In this document: positions 1-7,151 of the stretch, in pieces | Numbering within the stretch: the first letter of the stretch is position 1 | Layout of the letters: each line of letters opens with the position of its first letter | Assembly: GCA_023450835.1 (NCBI GenBank) | Contig: JAEXGM010000247.1 | Span: forward strand, 1-14,999 | Length of the DNA stretch: 14,999 bases | Source: Bacillota bacterium | GTDB taxonomy: Bacteria; Bacillota; Clostridia; Lachnospirales; Lachnospiraceae | Direction of reading: 5' to 3' | Notes under the pieces: model-generated | What the model was told of the DNA's origin: nothing | Seen by the model: only the letters and a program-made list of their open reading frames with translations | The model's database searches: none | Translations under genes and position numbers: made by a program

Positions 1-389
1 ATTTTTTCAATCTGCTCTGCATCAAGCTTAAGAGTAGGAGAATTCAGGTCTGAGGTGTCCCTGTTCTCAACAATCAGCACAGTTCCCTCTTTGTCCAGGG
101 TGTGGGTATGCCATACACCCCTTTTTACATTATAGAGCTTCATGGGCTCCATAGCGATTCCATCCATATTATTGATAGAATCTCCGCTGCCCCCTGTAAA
201 GAGAGTACAGTTTCCGGCAAGCAGCACAAATACTTCGTCGGACTCATTGTGCTTTTGCATGGTTTTTAGATTCTGAACCTCCAATTCCTCGCAATACCGA
301 AGAATGGCAACTCTCCAGCTCATATAGTCAATAACCGGTTTATATCCTTCTCCTTCATAGGAGGTTATGTCAATATACTGTTTCTCCAC
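1..389 (-). CDS. Cupin-fold protein, C-terminus beyond the window
   Basis: The frame gives 129 visible residues beginning MEKQYIDITS and runs off the left edge, so the 3' end is missing. A cupin barrel is suggested by a first metal-ligand-like segment (KHNESDEVFVLLAG, with His47 and Glu52) and a second one (GVWHTHTL, with His94 and His96). The spacing matches small cupins that bind a divalent metal. No signal peptide or membrane segment is seen, so it is probably cytoplasmic. The start is a GTG at 389, preceded by AAAGGTGA with about 8 bases of spacing. An in-frame GTG at 401 is an alternative, and there is no in-frame ATG before the upstream stop at 434-432. It follows the GH94 gene by about 180 bases on the same strand, so a role in sugar handling (isomerase, epimerase or sensor) is possible but only inferred. 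Confidence 0.72.
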   Translation of the reverse strand, partial: MEKQYIDITSYEGEGYKPVIDYMSWRVAILRYCEELEVQNLKTMQKHNESDEVFVLLAGNCTLFTGGSGDSINNMDGIAMEPMKLYNVKRGVWHTHTLDKEGTVLIVENRDTSDLNSPTLKLDAEQIEK

Positions 390-430
390 GTTCCCTGTCA
401 CCTTTCCTTTTCTGTAGCATGCACTATGTA

Positions 431-459
431 TTTATATCTATGTATGTTCAATGTATAAA
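431..459 (-). promoter_or_regulatory. Candidate promoter for the cupin gene
   Basis: On the minus strand a TTTATA box (459-454) lies 17 bases before TATAAA (436-431), giving a predicted start near 424 and a leader of about 35 bases before the GTG at 389. The -35 box matches the consensus only moderately and the region is AT-rich, so this could be chance. The remaining spacer, 437-568, holds no convincing intrinsic terminator for the GH94 gene. Read-through from that gene is therefore also possible. Confidence 0.3.
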
Positions 460-568
460 AAGGCGGCGAAGCAACTTTCACGGAGCTGAGCATATCTTTA
501 TACATCAAATTATACTTCAATAACCTTGGCAATACCTTATAACACCAAATCATTATAACCTTAAACGG

Positions 569-3283
569 CTAAGCCAGCTTGACAGTTATCTTATGAAGAG
601 AATTATCAAGTTTTTCAATAACCTCTTTTGAAAGAAGGAATCTTCCTTCCTGAAGCGAAAGCTGCTCTCCATCCAGAAAAGCTTCGCTGATACTGTAATC
701 TCCGGCTTTCTTTCTCTCTCCGTTTTCATAGGTCACCGTAAAATTCTTTCCCTGGAATACAAAGGATACTGCTGCCTTTCCCTCTTCATCAAACTGTTCC
801 TTTACGAGCTTAGGTTCTAAAAGAAGGCTGCCGTATTCGCCCTTTACTCCGAATATTTCTGTCAGTACGGTAAGCAGTAACCAGCTTGCAGAACCTGTCA
901 GATAATGATACAATCCCCTTCCGTTATCCCCGATATATTCCGGAATTCCCGGATATATTCTGCTCTTTGTGAAATCACTGAGATGGGAATAGAGGCTGTT
1001 TATTACCTTATAGCCCTCCTCCACGAAGTTCCTCTGATACAAGGCATTGGCATACATAACAGCCATGTGGGCAAATACTGCTCCGTTTTCCTTGCTGCCA
1101 TACGCAAAGCCGAACATTCTGCCAAGGTCGGTCTTTAATTCATGGAAATTCGTATTAAGCTTATAGCCTCCCAGCTCCTCCGCATATAAATACCTGTCTG
1201 CGGCAGCCGTAATCTCTGCAACCTGTTCTTCCTTTGCAATACCGGACATAATGGTAAATACCTGGCCGGTTAACATCATCCGGACGCCCTGTTCATGGTC
1301 TCCCTCTACGCTTCTTCCGTTATTGTCATAATAACTGTTGTACCAGGAGTAACCTTCCGCGCTGCTAATCCATTCCGTATTTCTTATATGCTCCTTAATC
1401 CAGTTTCCCTTGCCTATAAGATTTTCTGCAAGCTCTGTTAAGGTTATTTCTTTCTTTATTCCGCTTACCGTATGCCTTACTTTATCACAATAATTATGAA
1501 GTAAGCCGGTTTTTGCTTTTATATCCTCATAGATTCCTGTATCCTGGTTAAGGAGCAGGAATAATTCTTCCAGCAGGGATACTTTCTCCATACCCTCTTC
1601 TTTCAGATGTAACAGCATCTCTCCTAACTGTACCAGATTCTGTCCGTAAAGAGCACTAAAAGCAACGCTCTCTCCACGGTCTTTGGCCATGTCAAGGGCA
1701 TCATTCCAGTCAGCTCCGCGGAGCCTCATATGGTTATGCTCTCCAACATCGTAAAAGGCTGTTAACAGCTGAATCAATACATGCTCCAGTATAGTCCCTT
1801 TGTATTCTTCTCTCTCATTTGTCCTAAGAATATTGCCGTCTTCCGCCTTCCACAGAAGATCTTTTTCCTCACCGCGTACTGCCTGAAGATCTTTAAAATA
1901 GGTACTCTCCTTGAATAAAAGCCCGGTATCCCCGGTCTGCATGATATAAAGTCTGGTAGTGAGGAAAGGCCATACCCCGTGGTCCATCCACACTCTGGTG
2001 ATATTATTCCGGTCTGCTATGAACTCGCCCTGCTTTGTGCCTATAATAGTGGCATTACTTCCGTCGGCACGAACACCTCCGTAATTTGCCCATAACATAT
2101 CTCTGACGCCGTCCGGATTCATAATAAGAAGGGCCAGGCAGTCCTGCCATAAATCTCTCCAGCCTCTGCCGCCCTTTCCGTAATCATGGTGGGGAAGGAA
2201 GGAACAGCCATAGATTCTTCGGAGGATGGGCTGAAAATCCACCCACTGCATCCATCTGTCAAAATCTTCGGAACCTGTATGATATTTGATATTTAATTTC
2301 TCAAGCCAGTATTTCTTCGTTTCTTCCAGCGCTTTCTCGCAATACATTCCGGAAAGATAGGGTCTTGCCTGGTCAAGGAAACCTTCTTTGCTCTGCCCAT
2401 ATCCAAATACTACTATGTAAGTCTTCTCTTCCCCTTTTTTCAAAGTGCAGGTATTATAAGCAATACCTCCCAAGGTTTCATAGCCATCTCTGGCAAAGCC
2501 CTTCTTTACAGGTTCTTCTTCAAAAAGCAGAGCCTTGGGGTTGGTAAGGGAACCGCCTTCTCCGATAAAATCCTCTATTACAGGATAAAATCCAACGGGA
2601 AGCTCTGTCTTTACTGCTCCATCTGCCGCAGTGAAGACTGCACCTCCTGCCACACCATATATTACTTCATTCTTTCTATGTCCTCTCTCATCAAAGGTAA
2701 GAGTGGGATTTAAGATAATACCCTCTTCTACGGTTTCCATGCGGTGAAGTAAAGAAGTTACATGCCTGTGATCTCTTATATTATCTGCCGAACGGCCGTA
2801 TAAAGGAATTGCTGCGGTAGGAGTTACCGTAAGGTCATCATCCAGGGCTCTTAAGGTTACCTTCATAACTTCAAGGGTTTCAGAGAGAGGCACAAAAGAG
2901 GTTATTTCAGCTTCAATCCCATACTTTTCAGAAGTCCTCTTTACTGTATGCCACATCATTCCGGCTGTAAGGACAGTCTTGTCCTTTTCTTTCCCAAAGA
3001 GTTCTGCCTCCTGCCAGGCAGAGGCGCCTGCAGCGGACCACAGCCCTTTTCCTTTTATATTCACCCAAAAATTCCTGGTACCTCTTTTATCATGAAGTTC
3101 CTCACTGCTTACCGGGGCCAGTAAAAAAGTATTCTGTCCCATTTTGTTATCTCCGGCGAGAGTCGGTGCAACACTTGCCATAACACCCTTTTCGTTGGCG
3201 ATGGGAAAATACAAATACCCTGTTAATTCGGGGTCGTTTAAGCAAAATGTTCCGCTCTCATCTAAATACCTATATCCCTTCAT
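569..3283 (-). CDS. GH94 family disaccharide phosphorylase (cellobiose/laminaribiose phosphorylase-like)
   Basis: This 904-residue protein would be a cytoplasmic inverting phosphorylase that splits a beta-linked disaccharide with phosphate into a sugar-1-phosphate and a free sugar. GH94 hallmarks are visible. The N-terminal beta-sandwich is residues 1-310, and the GKGGRGWRDLWQD block is at 369-381. ADWNDALD at 524-531 supplies the general acid, most likely Asp528. EGDHEQGVRMMLTGQ is at 660-674, ENGAVFAH with His739 at 732-739, and LTGSASW at 795-801 matches the phosphate-binding Thr-Gly loop. There is no signal peptide. I chose the ATG at 3283 because AGGAGAG lies just upstream (3293-3287); an in-frame ATG at 3325 has no such site. 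The N-terminus (YLYFPIANEKG) differs from classical cellobiose and chitobiose phosphorylases and looks more like laminaribiose-phosphorylase relatives, but that is recall, not an alignment. Substrate is open. Confidence 0.88.
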   Translation of the reverse strand: MKGYRYLDESGTFCLNDPELTGYLYFPIANEKGVMASVAPTLAGDNKMGQNTFLLAPVSSEELHDKRGTRNFWVNIKGKGLWSAAGASAWQEAELFGKEKDKTVLTAGMMWHTVKRTSEKYGIEAEITSFVPLSETLEVMKVTLRALDDDLTVTPTAAIPLYGRSADNIRDHRHVTSLLHRMETVEEGIILNPTLTFDERGHRKNEVIYGVAGGAVFTAADGAVKTELPVGFYPVIEDFIGEGGSLTNPKALLFEEEPVKKGFARDGYETLGGIAYNTCTLKKGEEKTYIVVFGYGQSKEGFLDQARPYLSGMYCEKALEETKKYWLEKLNIKYHTGSEDFDRWMQWVDFQPILRRIYGCSFLPHHDYGKGGRGWRDLWQDCLALLIMNPDGVRDMLWANYGGVRADGSNATIIGTKQGEFIADRNNITRVWMDHGVWPFLTTRLYIMQTGDTGLLFKESTYFKDLQAVRGEEKDLLWKAEDGNILRTNEREEYKGTILEHVLIQLLTAFYDVGEHNHMRLRGADWNDALDMAKDRGESVAFSALYGQNLVQLGEMLLHLKEEGMEKVSLLEELFLLLNQDTGIYEDIKAKTGLLHNYCDKVRHTVSGIKKEITLTELAENLIGKGNWIKEHIRNTEWISSAEGYSWYNSYYDNNGRSVEGDHEQGVRMMLTGQVFTIMSGIAKEEQVAEITAAADRYLYAEELGGYKLNTNFHELKTDLGRMFGFAYGSKENGAVFAHMAVMYANALYQRNFVEEGYKVINSLYSHLSDFTKSRIYPGIPEYIGDNGRGLYHYLTGSASWLLLTVLTEIFGVKGEYGSLLLEPKLVKEQFDEEGKAAVSFVFQGKNFTVTYENGERKKAGDYSISEAFLDGEQLSLQEGRFLLSKEVIEKLDNSLHKITVKLA

Positions 3284-3286
3284 GTT

Positions 3287-3293
3287 CTCTCCT
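3287..3293 (-). promoter_or_regulatory. Ribosome binding site deciding the GH94 start
   Basis: AGGAGAG sits 3 bases before the ATG at 3283 (5 bases from the AGGAG core). It supports this start over the in-frame ATG at 3325, which would add 14 residues unlike the family's N-terminus. Confidence 0.8.
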
Positions 3294-3344
3294 ATCCGCC
3301 CTTTTTGGTATCGGGCTGCGATCATTATGCATGTACAATTGTCA

Positions 3345-3360
3345 GAAAAACGTTTCGATT
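3345..3360. promoter_or_regulatory. Possible LacI/CcpA-type operator half-palindrome
   Basis: The plus strand reads GAAAAACGTTTCGATT, which contains an AAACGTTT palindrome with a perfect right half (CGTTTCGA) and a degraded left half of a LacI-family operator. It lies about 80-90 bases downstream of the predicted GH94 transcription start and about 60 bases before the start codon, where a bound repressor could block elongation. No LacI-family gene is in the window. The match is short and could be chance. Confidence 0.3.
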
Positions 3361-3444
3361 AAAATCCGCATTAACCTGCACAAATTTTATTTTTACTTGT
3401 CCATTGTCACCTAATTATAAAGCTTTTTTACTGTTATAATAGAA

Positions 3445-3473
3445 ATTATATACAACTTCAGCAAAAAAAACAA
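3445..3473 (-). promoter_or_regulatory. Candidate promoter of the GH94 gene
   Basis: On the minus strand TTGTTT, 17 bases, then a perfect TATAAT (3450-3445) form a sigma-A-like promoter with a predicted start near 3438 and a leader of about 155 bases. The -35 box matches only weakly. The same arrangement, with the same flanking GG before TTGTTT and TTGT just before the -10, occurs in front of the histidine kinase gene at 9036-9008, which suggests shared control. The rest of the 3284-3522 spacer has no convincing intrinsic terminator for the chemoreceptor gene. Confidence 0.55.
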
Positions 3474-3522
3474 CCTTATTTTTACCTTCTGAAATCCATT
3501 TTCCGTAAACGGACACAATAAT

Positions 3523-5601
3523 TTAGCAGACATCTCCTACTACAAATACTCCTATGGAATCCTCCAGCTCCCTTACCGTGCCGGTAAGCCTGTGAGCTGT
3601 CTGTTTCAGGTTCTCCACATAAAGGCGCTGGCCGGCAGCCGTTGCTCCCAGCTCCTGTGCCTCTGCGGCAATCTGCCTGGCGGCGGAGGCAATTCCCTCC
3701 ACGACCTTTAAGGCTTCTTCCTTAGAGCTTCTGATTGCCTCAAAGCTTACAATAATATCAGACATATTAACTGCCAGATTTTCTACATTCCCGTTAATTC
3801 CATAAAATACATCCATGGTGCTGTCCAGCGCCAGTTTCTGATTGTGAAGAGTATCTCTGGCACTTTTGGCGGTCACTACCGTATCCTTCGTCTGTTCCGA
3901 CATTTCGGCGATAATGCCGCTGATTTGATCCGCTGCTTCCTTAGATTTTACGGCAAGTTTGCGGATTTCTTCTGCTACGATAGCAAAGCCCTTGCCGCCT
4001 TCTCCTGCTCTGGCCGCTTCTATGGAGGCATTTAACGACAGAAGGTTGGTCTGTTCGGCAATTTCATTCATAGTTCCTATTATCTCTCCTACCGCCAGAG
4101 ATTTTTTCTCCAATTTACCGATGCTTCCGATAATCTCTCCCGTAATTTCCTGGGTAGCAAAAGCCTTCTTTGACAAGTCACCGATAGTTTCCAGACCTTT
4201 TCCGGCAATGGCCCGGGCCTCAGAGGTAAGATTCGTAATGATATTTGTCTTTTCCTTTACAAGATCAATCTGTCCGGACAGCTCCTCCATTCTGTTAAAG
4301 CATACCTCCGTATCCTCTGCCTGGCTTTCCGCACCTGCTTCCAATTCTCCCACGGTCTTTTCGATTTCACCGGCTGAGGTAAGAAGCAGTTTCGCATCTT
4401 CCCCTATCTCAAGGGCAGTTTTGGACACTTCACTGCTTACGCCCAGCGCCTGGCTTATCAGCTTCTTCATACCCTTTATCATGGTATTTATACCAACCGC
4501 CAGCTGACTGAATTCATCCTTCCGTCTGATATTTAAGTAGGCAGAAAGATCTCCCTTAGAGGTTCTTACCAATATCTCATTAGTTCCCTTTATAGCCTTT
4601 CCGATGCCTGCCGCCGTCCTGCTGCCCACAAGGAGAGCAATAAGACTTGCCGCTATAACGAAGAATACCGTAAGAATCAACTGTTCTCTGGAAGTTCCTG
4701 TTATGGTCTTTTCCGGTATCATTGCAAAAAGCATCATGCTTCCCTTTTGCACCGGCAGGGAGAGGTACAGATATTTTTTCCCTTCATATTCTATATACCT
4801 GCTCTCCCCTGCCCTATCTTTTTTCTTTACGGAAGTGCTGTCAGCCTCCGTCATAAAGCTGCTCTCAAACATTCCCGTATCCGAAAACCGAAAGTCCTCC
4901 TTCACGCCGCCGCTGATAATTTCCCTTCCATCCTTTGTCAGATACCCTACGATGGCATCCTCACCGAACTGTATATTCTTCATGGCATTCCGAAAAAAGT
5001 CCTCTTTGATGTCAATCACTGCAAGCCCTATTTTCTTATTAGAGGTACTATACAGATAATAGCTTAAAGAGGAGCCGTAATTCCTTCCATTAATCGTTAC
5101 CAGTTCATCAAAATATTTGTGGTATCCGCTCCATAAAAAACGTGCTTTTTCCTTTACAAAAGCCTGCCCTTCTTCTGATGCCTGGAAGGTGCCGTATAAA
5201 TTATCCGGAAGAGTACCTCTCGTAGATACTCCTTTTCCATAATTCCCAAAAAGAAAAATGTCTTCCACCACCGAGCTGTTTACCGCATTGGAGCCGACGA
5301 TATTTTGAATAATCTTATACTGTTCCAATTCCTTGGAGGAATCCTCCTGATAGGTTCCGGAATAGTATTTCCGGATACTTTCATTGGTAATAAGCTGGTT
5401 TGCCATACTGCTTACGGACTCGAACCCAATGTCAAAATAATTCCCCAGCATGGTTAACGACGCCATACCCGACTTCTCATAACTTTTCTTAAGCTCTTCT
5501 GAGGATTTCAAAAAGGAGATTATCCCCAGGGAAATGATAAATATAACAGGAATCAGTATAATTCCGTTAAGTTTAAAAGCTATTTGATTCTTTCGCAACA
5601 T
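3523..5601 (-). CDS. Methyl-accepting chemotaxis protein with extracellular sensor domain
   Basis: This 692-residue transmembrane chemoreceptor would bind an outside signal and control CheA through CheW. Its order is: a membrane helix at about 13-31; an extracellular sensor at about 32-305, Cache-like and resembling YesM-kinase inputs; a second helix at about 307-326; a HAMP linker at about 327-380; and a long coiled-coil signalling domain to the C-terminus. The hairpin tip is clear at about 510-545 (EQTNLLSLNASIEAARAGEGG followed by KGFAIVAEEIRKLA). There is no C-terminal CheR-docking pentapeptide of the NWETF kind. The start ATG has GGGAGAG just upstream. The gene begins 32 bases after the response regulator stop, so it is probably the last gene of the kinase-regulator operon. 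Its ligand is unknown; neighbours point to an imported sugar or its binding protein. Confidence 0.93.
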   Translation of the reverse strand: MLRKNQIAFKLNGIILIPVIFIISLGIISFLKSSEELKKSYEKSGMASLTMLGNYFDIGFESVSSMANQLITNESIRKYYSGTYQEDSSKELEQYKIIQNIVGSNAVNSSVVEDIFLFGNYGKGVSTRGTLPDNLYGTFQASEEGQAFVKEKARFLWSGYHKYFDELVTINGRNYGSSLSYYLYSTSNKKIGLAVIDIKEDFFRNAMKNIQFGEDAIVGYLTKDGREIISGGVKEDFRFSDTGMFESSFMTEADSTSVKKKDRAGESRYIEYEGKKYLYLSLPVQKGSMMLFAMIPEKTITGTSREQLILTVFFVIAASLIALLVGSRTAAGIGKAIKGTNEILVRTSKGDLSAYLNIRRKDEFSQLAVGINTMIKGMKKLISQALGVSSEVSKTALEIGEDAKLLLTSAGEIEKTVGELEAGAESQAEDTEVCFNRMEELSGQIDLVKEKTNIITNLTSEARAIAGKGLETIGDLSKKAFATQEITGEIIGSIGKLEKKSLAVGEIIGTMNEIAEQTNLLSLNASIEAARAGEGGKGFAIVAEEIRKLAVKSKEAADQISGIIAEMSEQTKDTVVTAKSARDTLHNQKLALDSTMDVFYGINGNVENLAVNMSDIIVSFEAIRSSKEEALKVVEGIASAARQIAAEAQELGATAAGQRLYVENLKQTAHRLTGTVRELEDSIGVFVVGDVC

Positions 5602-5633
5602 TTCTCTCCCATTCTGTTTTTATGTCACAACTG

Positions 5634-7094
5634 TTAAGGGAGCATATCTCTCTTACCCACCTGGGCATTCTTCCGGTATTCCGATGGGGTTACTCCCGTT
5701 ACTGACCTGAATAATTTGGTAAAGTGTTTTTCATTCTCATATCCAATCTGACTGCTGATGTCAATAATCTTTTGGTCTGTTTCCTCCAGAAGTCTTTTTG
5801 CCTCATTTATCCTTATATTTTTTAGGTAATTTATAAAATTCGTGCCTGTAAACTCCTTAAAACACCAGGAAAAAAGAGAATAATTCATAGAGATGTAATT
5901 TGATACCACCGCCATGTTAAGATCCTTGTTATAATTCTCCTGTATGAACACCAGCGCTTTATTTATTTTCTGCTTATTCTTATAGTTGTCAAATTCCGTT
6001 AAGAGCTTTTCATTTATTTTTTCCAGCCAGGGAGTCAGGGCTTCATAGTATACGCCCGCATTGTCATAATCATAGACATTTTTAAGAAGAGAACCGTCTT
6101 CCTCCATATCTCCGATAATATTCTTATAATTATCACAGATTCCTTCCACAATCCTGTTCATAATATCTTTAAAGTAGTCCGCTGAGGTAATTCCCTGCCT
6201 GGTCTGATATAGAATCTTTCCCAATATCTTCTCCACTTCCGGGAATTTGTCCGTTCCTGCAAGCTGAATAAGCTGACGGGTCATCTCCTCTGAAACAGCC
6301 GCCTGTTCTTCTTCCTGTCTTTCATATTCCGCAATACTGTTCCCCATGGCAAAAGCATTTTTCCTGGCCTTTAATGCTTCTTTATAAGCCTCTCTTAACT
6401 GGCTCAAGGAGGTATATACCCTGCTGACCCCTACATAATAATCCCTTAATTTCTGACCAAGAAGAGACTCCTTTAAGGAAGTCGGTACAATAAAGACACT
6501 CTGTCCACAGATATCCTCCAGCAGAAGAATACCCTCCGGCAATAAGGGTTGTACCGCCCTGTAATTTGTACAGATAACGCAGTAATCTCCTTTCAGAAAG
6601 TATTCACTGTACTGCTTTTCAATAGCAGAGATTTCCGTATCGCTGATATTTTCATTCATCAGCATATATTTCAACTGAGAAAGCCCGGATTTCATAATAT
6701 TATCCTGCTTTTGGTTCTCTCCTTTTATTTCCTCATCCAGTTTAAAGAGCACAGAAACAATCTTTTCCCTTTCTATGGGTTTTAGAAGGTATTCCCTGGC
6801 ACCATAGCGCAAAAGCTCTACGGCGTAGGAAAAGTCATCATATCCGCTGATTACTATAACCTTCGGCATACGAGGCAGCTCCTGCATTTCCTTTACCAGT
6901 GTAATACCGTCTTTTTTCGGCATACGGATGTCCGTTATCATCACATCGATATCCGTATGCTTTAGAATTTCCAATGCTTCTTCCCCATTCTTGCACTGTA
7001 TAATTTCTGCTATCTCCACCGGCGAACGTTCTGCAATAGCGGCAATCCCCTGGCGAATCATCTTTTCATCTTCTACTATTAACAGTTTTTGCAT
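5634..7094 (-). CDS. YesN/AraC-type response regulator
   Basis: This 486-residue cytoplasmic transcription factor should be the partner of the kinase encoded just upstream. The receiver domain is at 1-120, with acidic residues Glu8, Asp9 and Glu10, phospho-acceptor Asp55 (MITDIRMP), Ser83 and Lys105 (LLKPIE). A linker region of about 250 residues follows. The C-terminal AraC-family DNA-binding domain is at about 374-475, with two helix-turn-helix units near 393-415 and 441-463 (DISSQIGYENEKHFTKLFR). The family typically activates adjacent sugar-transport and catabolic genes, so the ABC operon and the GH94 gene are the obvious targets, though no binding site is proven here. It starts 57 bases after the kinase stop. 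The ribosome site is a GGGG run about 6 bases upstream, weaker than that of its neighbours. Confidence 0.93.
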   Translation of the reverse strand: MQKLLIVEDEKMIRQGIAAIAERSPVEIAEIIQCKNGEEALEILKHTDIDVMITDIRMPKKDGITLVKEMQELPRMPKVIVISGYDDFSYAVELLRYGAREYLLKPIEREKIVSVLFKLDEEIKGENQKQDNIMKSGLSQLKYMLMNENISDTEISAIEKQYSEYFLKGDYCVICTNYRAVQPLLPEGILLLEDICGQSVFIVPTSLKESLLGQKLRDYYVGVSRVYTSLSQLREAYKEALKARKNAFAMGNSIAEYERQEEEQAAVSEEMTRQLIQLAGTDKFPEVEKILGKILYQTRQGITSADYFKDIMNRIVEGICDNYKNIIGDMEEDGSLLKNVYDYDNAGVYYEALTPWLEKINEKLLTEFDNYKNKQKINKALVFIQENYNKDLNMAVVSNYISMNYSLFSWCFKEFTGTNFINYLKNIRINEAKRLLEETDQKIIDISSQIGYENEKHFTKLFRSVTGVTPSEYRKNAQVGKRDMLP

Positions 7095-7151
7095 ATAAGC
7101 CCCATATCCCCTTTCTTTCTTCTTACATATGCATATTCCACCAACAGGCCT

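Noticed and set aside
390..420. ATG at 420 as the start of the cupin gene
   Set aside because: It is in a different reading frame from the cupin; the frame upstream of the GTG codons contains no ATG before its stop.
3284..3325. Fourteen-residue N-terminal extension of the GH94 protein from the ATG at 3325
   Set aside because: The ribosome site AGGAGAG lies within this extension, directly before the ATG at 3283, and the extension is unlike the family N-terminus.
3501..3514. TCCGTAAACGGA as a terminator for the chemoreceptor gene
   Set aside because: A five-pair stem with a two-base loop and no U tract next to it; it could be a chance palindrome.
3959..4507. A 182-codon open frame on the plus strand inside the chemoreceptor gene
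   Set aside because: It is antisense to the strongly conserved signalling domain, encodes a low-complexity Ser/Ile/Phe-rich product and shows no family motif.
4604..5059. A 151-codon plus-strand frame inside the chemoreceptor gene
   Set aside because: It overlaps the sensor and second membrane helix of a clear gene in antisense, with no recognisable domain.
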